A stretch of 64,000 bases of DNA, from the NCBI RefSeq assembly GCF_000381265.1, contig NZ_KB906256.1, forward strand, positions 248,001 through 312,000, written 5' to 3'. This stretch comes from Curvibacter lanceolatus ATCC 14669 (GTDB lineage: Bacteria > Pseudomonadota > Gammaproteobacteria > Burkholderiales > Burkholderiaceae_C). This document shows positions 45,558 to 53,514 of the stretch, piece by piece; the stretch's first letter is position 1, and every line of letters starts with the position of its first letter. The translations under genes and the position numbers were made by a program. The notes under the pieces were generated by a model. That model saw only the letters and a program-made list of their open reading frames with translations. It ran no database searches and was not told the DNA's origin.

Positions 45558-45570
45558 TAACAATGAACCC

Positions 45571-46554
45571 ATGAACCCCGTCGATGCCCTGCACACCTTC
45601 ACCCGCGTGGCCGAACTGGCCAGCTTCACCCAGGCCGCGGCGCAGCTCGGCCTGCCCAAGGCCAGCGTGTCGCTGGCGGTGCAGCAACTGGAGGCGCAGT
45701 TGGGCACCCGGCTGCTGCTGCGCACCACGCGTCGCGTGCAACTGACCCCGGACGGCCAGGTCTTCTACGAACGCTGCAAGGATGTGCTGGCCGATCTGGA
45801 CGAGTTACAGGGTCTGTTTCAGCAACAGCCCGCCCAACTGAGTGGCCGGCTGCGGGTGGACATGCCGGTGGGCACGGCGCGCCAGCTGGTGTTGCCCAGC
45901 CTGCCCGGCTTTCTGCGCGCCCACCCGGGTGTGCACCTGGAGCTGAGCTGCACCGACCGCCGGGTGGACCTGGTGCGCGAGGGCTTCGACTGTGTGCTGC
46001 GGGTGGGCCCGCTGGAAGATTCGGGCCTGATCGCCCGCCCTTTGGGCCAGCTGTCACAGAGCAATTGCGCCAGCCCGGCCTATCTGGCCGCGGCCGGTAC
46101 ACCCCGCCGACTGGAGGATTTAAGCCAGCACCAGTTGGTGCACTACCAGCCCCAGCTGGGCGGCCGGCAGACCGGCTGGGAGTGGGTGGACGAGCGCGGC
46201 CAGACCCGCACCCTGCCCATGCCCGGCTCGCTGAGCGTGAACAGCACCGAGGCCTACCAGGGCGCCTGCCTGGCGGGGCTGGGCCTGATCCAGGCGCCCA
46301 CCGCCGGGCTGCGTGGCCTGCTCGAACAGGGGCTGCTGGTCGAGGTGTTGCCCGAGTTCCGCGCCCCGCCGCTGCCGGTGTCGCTGCTGTACCCGCATCG
46401 GCGTCAATTGGCGCGCCGGGTGCAGGTGTTCATGGATTGGCTGGCCGAGGTGCTGAAGCCTTACCTGGACGGTTCGTCCACCGGATCCGAACCGTCCCAG
46501 CCCTCGGACACGGCGCGCAAGGCCTCGAGGTCCAGCAACTCGATGGTGCCGTAG
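45571..46554 (+). CDS. LysR-family regulator
   Basis: 327-aa regulator with the N-terminal winged helix MNPVDALHTFTRVAELASFTQAAAQLGLPKASVSLAVQQLEAQLGTRLLLRTTRRVQLT and a C-terminal sensor domain (LRVDMPVGTARQLVLPSLPGFLRAHPGVHLELSC). ATG 45571 is preferred over the TTG at 45553. Divergent from the SDR gene, which it probably regulates. Its last 94 bp overlap, tail to tail, the end of the Crp/Fnr gene on the other strand. Confidence 0.92.
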   Translation: MNPVDALHTFTRVAELASFTQAAAQLGLPKASVSLAVQQLEAQLGTRLLLRTTRRVQLTPDGQVFYERCKDVLADLDELQGLFQQQPAQLSGRLRVDMPVGTARQLVLPSLPGFLRAHPGVHLELSCTDRRVDLVREGFDCVLRVGPLEDSGLIARPLGQLSQSNCASPAYLAAAGTPRRLEDLSQHQLVHYQPQLGGRQTGWEWVDERGQTRTLPMPGSLSVNSTEAYQGACLAGLGLIQAPTAGLRGLLEQGLLVEVLPEFRAPPLPVSLLYPHRRQLARRVQVFMDWLAEVLKPYLDGSSTGSEPSQPSDTARKASRSSNSMVP

Positions 46555-47201
46555 CGCAGGTGCAGCCAGCCTCGCTGCTCCAGCCCATGCAAGGCCTTGT
46601 TGATGGTCTGGCGGCTCACGCCCAGCATCAGGGCCAGTTGCTCCTGCGGCAGGCGGATCAGGCGGCGTGGCGCGCCGGTGCGACCGCCATAGCCCTGGGC
46701 CACCAGCCACAGGCGCTTGGCCAGGCGCAGGTCCAACGGCAACTGGGCGATGTCCTCCAGGGCCGAGAACATCAGGCGCAGCTTGCTGCTGGCCAGACGG
46801 GCCACGCTGCGCCAGTGCGCGGGGTGCTGTTCCAGCCAGTCCAGCAGCTCGTCACGCGGCACCAGTAGCACGGTGGTGTCGCCGTCGGCCACCACATCGT
46901 GGCTGCGCGGCTGGCCGTCGATCAGCGAGATCTCGCCCAGCCACTGGTAGGGCTCGATGAAGGCCAGCAGGGTTTCCTGTCCGCTGTCCTGCAACCCGCC
47001 CACGCGCAGGGCGCCAGCGGTGACGCAGCACAGCGCCCCTTCCACGGCGCCGCGGTGGAACAGGCGCTCGCCATCGCTCAGCACCCAGAGCCGACCCAGG
47101 GTCAGCAAAGCGGCCTGGAACTCAGGCTCGCACTGGGCATACCAGAGCTCGCTGCACAAGGCGGCGGCCAGGGTCTGGGCAGAGGTGGTGGACGGTTTCA
47201 T
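46461..47201 (-). CDS. Crp/Fnr-family regulator
   Basis: 246-aa regulator with an N-terminal cyclic-nucleotide-like beta barrel (LSDGERLFHRGAVEGALCCVTAGALRVGGLQDSGQETLLAFIEPYQWLGEISLIDGQPRSHDVVADGDTTVL) and a C-terminal winged helix (LIRLPQEQLALMLGVSRQTINKALHGLEQRGWL). No Fnr-type N-terminal Cys cluster is seen. ATG 47201 by family length. The GEISLIDGQPRSHDVVAD segment retains the cyclic-nucleotide pocket layout, but binding is unproven. Overlaps the LysR gene end and is divergent from the Mpo1-like gene. Confidence 0.9.
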   Translation of the reverse strand: MKPSTTSAQTLAAALCSELWYAQCEPEFQAALLTLGRLWVLSDGERLFHRGAVEGALCCVTAGALRVGGLQDSGQETLLAFIEPYQWLGEISLIDGQPRSHDVVADGDTTVLLVPRDELLDWLEQHPAHWRSVARLASSKLRLMFSALEDIAQLPLDLRLAKRLWLVAQGYGGRTGAPRRLIRLPQEQLALMLGVSRQTINKALHGLEQRGWLHLRYGTIELLDLEALRAVSEGWDGSDPVDEPSR

Positions 47202-47346
47202 CGGAAAACGGGGCCGCGGGATGCGGCGGCTGGACGGTCTGGAATGTATTGATTTTGACAGTCCTTCGCCCGCCACCTGCCTAGCATGCAGCGCAGACCC
47301 GTGCGCACCCTGCGCAGCGCGGGCCCCAGAACCAGGAGACAAGCCC

Positions 47347-47871
47347 ATGAGAAACACCCAAGCCCTGCTGACGCAATACGCCCGCTACCACCGCGACCCA
47401 CGCAACATCGCGACCCATTTCGTGGGCGTGCCCATGATCGTGCTGGCCGTGGGGGTGTTGCTGGCGCGGGCCTCGATCGAACTGGGCGGCTGGACCGTCT
47501 CGGCCGCCTGGCTGGCCTGGGCTGCCAGCACCGTGTGGTACCTGGGCCGCGGGCACCTGGGCGCGGGCGTGACGGTGAGTGCGGCCATCGCCGGCCTGAT
47601 GGTGCTGGCCCATCCGCTGGCCGCCGGCTCCACCGCCAGCTGGCTGGCCTGGGGCCTGGGGCTGTTTGGCGTGGGCTGGGTGATCCAGTTCGTGGGCCAC
47701 TACTACGAGGGCCGCAAGCCGGCCTTTGTGGACGATCTGGTGGGCCTGCTGGTGGGGCCCTTGTTCGTGAGCACCGAAGTGCTGTTTGCGCTGGGCCTGT
47801 GCCGCCCGCTGCGCCAGGCCATCGAGGCCGAGGCCGGCCCGGTGCAGCTGCGCACGCCGCAATCCGCGTGA
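47347..47871 (+). CDS. Mpo1-like (DUF962) membrane protein
   Basis: 174-aa integral membrane protein of the DUF962/YGL010w family. Conserved His-containing stretches YARYHRDPRNIATHFVGVP near the N-terminus and QFVGHYYEGRKPAFVDD later bracket about four membrane helices. The yeast member Mpo1 is an Fe-dependent dioxygenase in fatty-acid alpha-oxidation; whether bacterial members act likewise is not settled. ATG 47347 with AGGAGA before it. Divergent from the Crp/Fnr gene. Confidence 0.85.
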   Translation: MRNTQALLTQYARYHRDPRNIATHFVGVPMIVLAVGVLLARASIELGGWTVSAAWLAWAASTVWYLGRGHLGAGVTVSAAIAGLMVLAHPLAAGSTASWLAWGLGLFGVGWVIQFVGHYYEGRKPAFVDDLVGLLVGPLFVSTEVLFALGLCRPLRQAIEAEAGPVQLRTPQSA

Positions 47872-47901
47872 ACCGCCTGAACCGCCGACCTGCAGCGCGC
47901 C

Positions 47902-48927
47902 TCAGGTGCTCATGCGCACCACCAGCCGGTAATCGAGCACCACGCAGGGATGCTCGACCGGCTCGCCGCGCATCAGCTTGAGCAGCATGCCGGCCGCCTC
48001 GTCGCCGATGGTGGCCAGGGGCGTGTGCACGGTGCTCAGCGTGGGCAGCATCAGGTCGCTGCCGGTGAGGTCGTTGAAGCCCGCAATCGCCACCCGTGCC
48101 GGCACCGGCAACTGCAGCCGGTTGGCCGCCAGCAAGGCGCCCTGGGCCAGGTCGTCGTTGCAGAAGAACACCGCGTCCACCGCCGGTGACTGGCCCATGA
48201 TCTGCTGGAACAGCCGCCCACCCAGCGCCATCGACGAGGGCGCCGGGTTCATCCACTCCAGCGCCGGGTCGTACAGGCCCGCGGCTTCCAGCGCCTGGCG
48301 CCAGCCCTGCTGGCGCTGCAGCGTGCGGGGGTCAAGCTGGGCCGCGGCAAAGGCGATGCGCCGGTAGCCGCGGTCCAACAAATGCCGGGTCATGGTGATG
48401 GCCGCCTCGGTCTGCGAGAAGCCCACGCTGTGGATGCCCTCGACCCGGCTGTTCTCCATCATGTGCACCACCGGCACGCCGCTTTGCATGATCAGCCGGC
48501 GCGTGGCTTCGGTGCGGTCAAAACCGGTCACCAGCAGGCCTGCCGGGCGGTGCATCAGTTGCTCGCGCAGCAGTTGCTCTTCTTCGCTCGGGTCGTAGTG
48601 GGTGATGCCGATCAGGGTCTGGTAGCCCGCCGCGCGCAGCCGGGCCTGTGCGGCTTCGAGCAGGCTCACGAACAGCTCGTTGGACAGCATCGGGATCAGC
48701 ACCGCCACATGGGTGCTGCGCTTGGAGGCCAACGCCCGGGCCGCCGGGTCGGGCACATAGCCCAGCTTCTGGGCCGCCGCCTGCACGCGCTCGACCAGCA
48801 CCGGGTCCACCGCCCGTTCGCCACGCAAGGCCCGCGACACGGTGATGGGGCTGACGCCAGCGGCCAGGGCCACATCGGCCAGGGTGACGCGGCCGGTGGC
48901 ACGTTGGCGAGCAGGCGATCGGAGCAT
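47902..48927 (-). CDS. LacI-family repressor (gluconate-type)
   Basis: 341-aa regulator with an N-terminal LacI helix-turn-helix (VTLADVALAAGVSPITVSRALRGE, hinge RALASKRS) and a periplasmic-binding-like sensor (VAVLIPMLSNELFVSLLEAAQARL, FFCNDDLAQGALLAANRL, AGFNDLTGSD). ATG 48927. Two identical 14-bp palindromes lie between it and gluconokinase, so it most likely represses both directions until gluconate or a phosphorylated form binds. Confidence 0.92.
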   Translation of the reverse strand: MLRSPARQRATGRVTLADVALAAGVSPITVSRALRGERAVDPVLVERVQAAAQKLGYVPDPAARALASKRSTHVAVLIPMLSNELFVSLLEAAQARLRAAGYQTLIGITHYDPSEEEQLLREQLMHRPAGLLVTGFDRTEATRRLIMQSGVPVVHMMENSRVEGIHSVGFSQTEAAITMTRHLLDRGYRRIAFAAAQLDPRTLQRQQGWRQALEAAGLYDPALEWMNPAPSSMALGGRLFQQIMGQSPAVDAVFFCNDDLAQGALLAANRLQLPVPARVAIAGFNDLTGSDLMLPTLSTVHTPLATIGDEAAGMLLKLMRGEPVEHPCVVLDYRLVVRMST

Positions 48928-48971
48928 GGTCCTAGGGTTTGTACTTAATTGGAAACAAGACGGCCTGAGTA

Positions 48972-48985
48972 GGATAGCGCTATCC
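48972..48985. promoter_or_regulatory. LacI-family operator O1
   Basis: GGATAGCGCTATCC is a perfect palindrome with the central CG typical of LacI/GalR sites. It lies 45 bp upstream of the LacI start. An identical copy is at 49080-49093; the centres are 108 bp apart. Confidence 0.88.
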
Positions 48986-48999
48986 AACCCATGCACCAC

Positions 49000-49028
49000 T
49001 TGAGGGTGTGCGGGCCATCATACATAAA
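49000..49028 (+). promoter_or_regulatory. Candidate gntK promoter between the two operators
   Basis: TTGAGG (49000-49005), a 17-bp spacer, then CATAAA (49023-49028). It lies between the two LacI operators, where a repression loop would trap it. The match to sigma-70 is moderate. Confidence 0.4.
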
Positions 49029-49079
49029 CTTTGCGGGACGGGCCGGTGCTCAGTGCAGGCCCTTTTTTGCAACCTTTTG

Positions 49080-49093
49080 GGATAGCGCTATCC
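49080..49093. promoter_or_regulatory. LacI-family operator O2
   Basis: Second copy of GGATAGCGCTATCC, ending two bases before the gluconokinase ATG at 49096. It occupies the place where a Shine-Dalgarno would be, so repressor binding would sit across the translation start region. Confidence 0.88.
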
Positions 49094-49095
49094 AT

Positions 49096-49626
49096 ATGAA
49101 ACCATCAGTTGTAGTCATGGGCGTTGCGGGCTGCGGCAAGTCCAGCCTGGGCGCGGCCCTGGCGGCGGCCGAGCACCTGCCCTTGATCGAAGGTGACGAC
49201 CACCACAGCCCCGCCAGCCGCGACAAGATGAGCCAGGGCATTGCCCTGACCGATGGCGACCGCCAGGGCTGGCTGCAGACCCTGGGCCGCTTGCTGGCCG
49301 AACACCCCGAAGGCGTGGTGCTGACCTGCTCAGCCCTGAAGAAGGCCTACCGCGACCAGTTGCGCCAGGCCTGCCCCGGTTTGCGCTTTGCCTTTCTCGA
49401 CATCGATCGCGAGCAGTCGCTGCAGCGCGTGTCGGCGCGGGCCAGCCATTTCTTTTCCAGCTCGCTGGTGGACAGCCAGTTCGCCACCCTCGAAAGCCCG
49501 GTGGGCGAAGCCGGTGTGCTGCGCCTGGACGCGCTGCAGGCTTTGTCCGCATTGCAGGCCCAGGCCTCGGCATGGCTGAATGAAGCCCCGGCCCTCACGG
49601 CCTCCAACCCCAAGGATTGCGCATGA
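49096..49626 (+). CDS. gntK: Gluconokinase
   Basis: 176-aa P-loop kinase that phosphorylates gluconate to 6-phosphogluconate. Walker A GVAGCGKSS near the N-terminus, EGDDHHSPASRDKMSQGIALTDGDRQGWL, and CSALKKAYRDQLR are GntK landmarks, and the size is typical. ATG 49096 sits right behind operator O2 with no visible Shine-Dalgarno. Overlaps the TRAP small-permease gene by 4 bp, so kinase and transporter form one operon and the transporter cargo is probably gluconate or a related sugar acid. Confidence 0.93.
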   Translation: MKPSVVVMGVAGCGKSSLGAALAAAEHLPLIEGDDHHSPASRDKMSQGIALTDGDRQGWLQTLGRLLAEHPEGVVLTCSALKKAYRDQLRQACPGLRFAFLDIDREQSLQRVSARASHFFSSSLVDSQFATLESPVGEAGVLRLDALQALSALQAQASAWLNEAPALTASNPKDCA

Positions 49627-50132
49627 CCCAGCCCTCGGACCAACCCGGCCTCAGCCGCTTCCAGCGCCTGTCACACCACCTGATGGCGGCCTGCCTGGGC
49701 GTGATGGCCATCGCCGTGTTCATCAACGTCGTGCTGCGCTACGGCTTTGGCAGCGGCGTGGCCGCCAGCGAAGAACTGTCGCGCCTGCTGTTCGTGTGGA
49801 TGGTCTTCATCGGGGCGGCTGCGGCCTACCCCGGTGGCGAGCACATGGCCTTCACCAGCCTGGCCGGCCTGCTGAAGCCCAAGCCGCGCGCCTTTGCCGT
49901 GCTCACCGCCGTGATCCGGCTGCTCACCGTGTGCGCCAGCGCCATGCTGGCCTGGGGCGCCTGGCAGCAGGTGGTGGTGGGGCTGGACAGCCATTCGGTG
50001 GTGCTGGGCTACTCGTCCGCGCTGCTGCCGCTGCCCGCCTTTCTGTGCTCGCTGGCCATCGGTGTGATGGCCCTGGCCGAGCTGATCCGTCGTACCCCGC
50101 TGGACCTCGGTCACGGCGCTGAAGTGGAGTGA
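49623..50132 (+). CDS. TRAP transporter small permease (DctQ type)
   Basis: 169-aa inner-membrane subunit with four hydrophobic segments. VFINVVLRYGFGSGVAASEELSRLLFVWMVFIGAAAAYPGGEHM is the standard DctQ core (the RY..... SEE.. pattern). It starts within the gntK stop and ends 5 bp before the large permease. Confidence 0.9.
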   Translation: MTQPSDQPGLSRFQRLSHHLMAACLGVMAIAVFINVVLRYGFGSGVAASEELSRLLFVWMVFIGAAAAYPGGEHMAFTSLAGLLKPKPRAFAVLTAVIRLLTVCASAMLAWGAWQQVVVGLDSHSVVLGYSSALLPLPAFLCSLAIGVMALAELIRRTPLDLGHGAEVE

Positions 50133-50137
50133 TTGCC

Positions 50138-51430
50138 ATGAGCCCTGAAGCGCTCGCTTTCGTGTTTTTCTCGGTCGGCATGCTGGTGCTCATGGGCAGC
50201 GGCATGAACATGGCCCTGGCCCTGGTGCTGACCGGCGCCGGCATGGCCTGGGTGCTCGATTTCTGGGACACCCAGTTGCTGGCCCAGAACCTGGTGGCCG
50301 GCGTGGACAGCTTTCCGCTGCTGGCTGTGCCCTTCTTCATCCTGGCCGGCGAGTTGATGAACTCGGGCGGCATCAGCCGCCGCATCATCGACATGGCCCA
50401 GGCCTGGGTGGGCCACATCCGGGGCGGCCTGGGCTATGTGGCCATTGGCGCCGCCGTGCTGATGGCCAGCATGAGCGGCTCGGCCCTGGCCGACACGGCC
50501 GCGCTCGCCACCATCCTGCTGCCCATGATGCGCCAGCAGGGCTACCCCATGAACACCTCGGCCGGGCTGATCGCGTCGGGGGGCATCATCGCCCCCATCA
50601 TTCCGCCCTCCATGCCCTTCGTGATCTATGGCGTGACCACCAACACCTCGATCTCGGCCCTGTTCGTGTCCGGCATCGTGCCCGGTCTGCTGATGGGCGT
50701 AGGCCTGATCTTCGCCTGGCGCCATGTGCTGCGCGGCATCGAGCTGCCGCAAGGCCAGGCCCTGCCGATGGCGCAGCGCCTGCGCATCACCGCGCGCGCC
50801 TTCTGGGCCCTGCTGATGCCCATCATCATCATCGGCGGCATGAAGTCGGGCGTGTTCACGCCGACCGAGGCTGCGGTGGTGGCGGCCTTCTATGCGCTGG
50901 TGGTGGCGCTGTTCATCCACCGCGAAATGAAGCTGCGCGAGATCCATGGCGTGCTGCTGCGCGCCGCCAAGACCACCGCCATCGTGATGTTCCTGTGCGC
51001 CGGCGCCCAGGTGGCCAGCTACATGATCACCCTGGCCGACCTGCCCAGCGTGCTCACCCAGTGGCTGGGCCCGCTGGTGCAGAGCCCGCGCCTGCTGATG
51101 GCCGTGATGATGATCGTGCTGGTGCTGATCGGCACCGCGCTGGACCTGACGCCCACCATCCTGATCTTTGCGCCGGTGATGCTGCCGATCGCGGTCAAGG
51201 CCGGCATCGACCCCGTGTACTTCGGCCTGATGTTCGTGCTCAACGGTGCCATCGGCCTGATCACGCCGCCCGTGGGCACGGTGCTCAACGTGGTGGCCGG
51301 TGTGGGGCGCATCTCGATGCACAGCGTGATCAAGGGGGTGAACCCCTTCTTGCTGACCTACGTGGCGCTGCTCACCCTGATGGTGGTCTTCCCGCAGATC
51401 GTGACCGCCCCTGTGGCCTGGTTGCGCTGA
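50138..51430 (+). CDS. TRAP transporter large permease (DctM type)
   Basis: 430-aa permease with about 12 hydrophobic segments. PFFILAGELMNSGGISRRIIDMAQAWVGHIRGGLGYVAIGAAVLMASMSGSALADTAAL is typical DctM, as are IIPPSMPFVIYGVTT and the late NGAIGLITPPVGTVLNVV. ATG 50138; the frame can begin 9 bp earlier. It forms the sodium-driven membrane part of the sugar-acid importer with DctQ. Confidence 0.93.
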   Translation: MSPEALAFVFFSVGMLVLMGSGMNMALALVLTGAGMAWVLDFWDTQLLAQNLVAGVDSFPLLAVPFFILAGELMNSGGISRRIIDMAQAWVGHIRGGLGYVAIGAAVLMASMSGSALADTAALATILLPMMRQQGYPMNTSAGLIASGGIIAPIIPPSMPFVIYGVTTNTSISALFVSGIVPGLLMGVGLIFAWRHVLRGIELPQGQALPMAQRLRITARAFWALLMPIIIIGGMKSGVFTPTEAAVVAAFYALVVALFIHREMKLREIHGVLLRAAKTTAIVMFLCAGAQVASYMITLADLPSVLTQWLGPLVQSPRLLMAVMMIVLVLIGTALDLTPTILIFAPVMLPIAVKAGIDPVYFGLMFVLNGAIGLITPPVGTVLNVVAGVGRISMHSVIKGVNPFLLTYVALLTLMVVFPQIVTAPVAWLR

Positions 51431-51502
51431 CCCGATCAGCCCTCGGCCCCACTTCAGTCCTTCTACAGCCCTCTCGTTCCCCGTTTTTCTCAGGAGACAA
51501 GC

Positions 51503-52525
51503 ATGAAAACCGTCCGTCGCACCCTGCTCACCGCCCTGGCCGCCGCCAGCCTGGCCAGCACCACCTTCAGCGCGCTGGCGCAGGACTTCAAGCCCCGCAT
51601 GATCCGATTCGGCTACGGCCTCAATGAGCAAAGCAACCAGGGCCGTGCGGCCAAGGTGTTTGCCGAAGCCGTGGAAAAGGCCTCGGGCGGCAAGATGAAG
51701 GTCCGCGCCATCGGCGCTGCCGCCCTGGGCCCCGACACCCAGATGCAGCAGGCCCTGATCGGTGGCGCCCAGGAGATGATGGTGGGCTCGACCGCCACCC
51801 TGGTGGGCATCACCGCCGAGATGGCCCTGTGGGACACCCCCTTCCTGTTCAACAATGCGCGTGAAGCCGATGCCGTGCTCGACGGCCCTATCGGTCAGAA
51901 GGTGCTGGACAAGCTGCAGGACAAGGGCCTGGTCGGCCTGGCCTACTGGGAGAACGGCTTCCGCAACCTGACCAACAGCAAGCGCCCCGTGGCGCGGCTG
52001 GAGGATCTGAACGGCATCAAGCTGCGCGTGATGCAGAACAACGTCTACCTCGACAGCTTCAAGATGCTGGGCGCCAATGCGGTGCCGCTGCCGTTCTCGG
52101 AACTGTTCAGCGCCATGGAGACCAACACCGTCGATGGCCAGGAGAACCCCTACAACACCATTCTGTCGAGCAAGTTCTACGAGGTGCAGAAGTTCCTCAG
52201 CGTGACCAACCACGTCTACAGCCCCTGGGTGCTGCTGGTGAGCAAGAAGTGGTGGGACGGCCTGTCGGCCGCCGAGAAGAAAGTGCTGCAGGATGCCGCC
52301 CGCAGCAGCCGCGACTTCGAGCGCAAGGACACCCGCGAAGAAGCCACCCGCGCCCTGGCCGACCTGAAGGCCAAGGGCATGCAGATCAACGAACTGCCGC
52401 CCGCCGAATCGGCCCGCATGCGTGACAAGCTGACCAAGGTCAACGCTGGCATCGCCACCCAGGTGGGCATGGACCTGTGGCGGGATACCCAGGCCGAACT
52501 GGCCAAGTTGCGCGGCCAGAAGTAA
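51503..52525 (+). CDS. TRAP transporter periplasmic binding protein (DctP type)
   Basis: 340-aa binding protein. Signal peptide MKTVRRTLLTALAAASLASTTFSALAQ, then IRFGYGLNEQSNQGRAAKVFAEAVEKASGGKMKVRAIGAAALGPDTQMQQALIGGAQEMMVGS, and the ligand-clamping LNGIKLRVMQNNVYLDSFKMLGANAVPLPFSELFSAMETNTVDGQENP with its conserved Arg. Ribosome site CAGGAGA. Completes the TRAP set after a 72-bp gap. Confidence 0.93.
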   Translation: MKTVRRTLLTALAAASLASTTFSALAQDFKPRMIRFGYGLNEQSNQGRAAKVFAEAVEKASGGKMKVRAIGAAALGPDTQMQQALIGGAQEMMVGSTATLVGITAEMALWDTPFLFNNAREADAVLDGPIGQKVLDKLQDKGLVGLAYWENGFRNLTNSKRPVARLEDLNGIKLRVMQNNVYLDSFKMLGANAVPLPFSELFSAMETNTVDGQENPYNTILSSKFYEVQKFLSVTNHVYSPWVLLVSKKWWDGLSAAEKKVLQDAARSSRDFERKDTREEATRALADLKAKGMQINELPPAESARMRDKLTKVNAGIATQVGMDLWRDTQAELAKLRGQK

Positions 52526-52630
52526 TCCACACACTCGGCGGGCGGGGCTCGCGGCGGGGCCGGATATGCCGGTAACATCGGGATACATCAACGGTCCGCG
52601 GACCAAGCCGCGACTTGCTGGAGCACCCCG

Positions 52631-53506
52631 ATGGCCTATCCTCGAATTTCCCGCCGCCGACTCAGCCTCGCGACCGGGCTGGCCCTGTTGGCCGCCGGGA
52701 CGGGTGCCCGTGCCCAGGCCCCGACGCCTGAAGCGGGCACCTACCGCTTCTCACCGGTCAACCAGTACGGCATCAACCTGACGGCCGCCTACTGGAACCC
52801 CATCATCGCCTACGTGTCCGAGAAAAGCGGCGTCAAGCTGCAGCTCAAGATCGGACGCACCTCGGCCGACACCACCGCCTACGTGCTGGCCCAGGAGGTC
52901 GAGTTCATCTTCTCCAACCACATGTTCAGCCCGGAGCGCGAAAAACTGGGCTGGAAGGTGTTCGGGCGCCGGCTCACCCCGCCGCTGCACGCCCAGATCG
53001 TGGTGTTGCAGGACTCCCCCATCACCGACTTGGCGCAGCTGCAAGGCAAGGACATGGCCTTTCCCGGCCCCGAGGCCCTGGTGGCCTACAAGTTTCCGGC
53101 GGCCCATCTGGCCAGCCGCAAGATCGAGGCCAAGCTGCTGTTCGGCGGCAACATGGACGCAGCCTTTGCCCAGCTCGTCAGCGGCAAGGTGGCGGCCGTG
53201 GGCACCAACTCGCAACTGGCCGAAGGCTATGCACGCCGCGAAGGCAAGAAGCTGCGTGTGTTGTGGGCCTCGCCGCCGCTGTACGACCTGGCCCTGATGT
53301 CGGCGGCCAACGTGCCCGACAAGGTGCAGAAGGCGGTGGCCCAGGCCTTCCTGGGCATGCACCAGGACCCGCGCGGGCGCGACATCCTGCAAAAAGCCTC
53401 CGAGCAGGTGGGCCTGACGGCCGAGGCCTATTTCACGCCCTCTGACGGCAGCGAGTACGGCGCTTACCGCGACTTCTACCGCACCGCCCCCCCCACGCTT
53501 CGCTGA
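52631..53506 (+). CDS. PhnD-like periplasmic binding protein coupled to a sensor kinase
   Basis: 291-aa exported protein of the phosphate/phosphonate-binding-like (PhnD) superfamily. Its signal peptide has a Tat-like SRRRLSLATGLALLAAGTGARAQA. The mature part shows YRFSPVNQYGINLTAAYWNPIIAYVSEKSGVKLQLKIGRTSADTTAYVLAQEVEFIFSNH and a PGPEALVAYKFPAAHLASRKIE middle, as in this superfamily. No ABC transporter genes follow. The sensor kinase gene starts 8 bp after the stop, so the protein probably feeds the kinase rather than a transporter. Confidence 0.85.
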   Translation: MAYPRISRRRLSLATGLALLAAGTGARAQAPTPEAGTYRFSPVNQYGINLTAAYWNPIIAYVSEKSGVKLQLKIGRTSADTTAYVLAQEVEFIFSNHMFSPEREKLGWKVFGRRLTPPLHAQIVVLQDSPITDLAQLQGKDMAFPGPEALVAYKFPAAHLASRKIEAKLLFGGNMDAAFAQLVSGKVAAVGTNSQLAEGYARREGKKLRVLWASPPLYDLALMSAANVPDKVQKAVAQAFLGMHQDPRGRDILQKASEQVGLTAEAYFTPSDGSEYGAYRDFYRTAPPTLR

Positions 53507-53514
53507 GTCCGATC

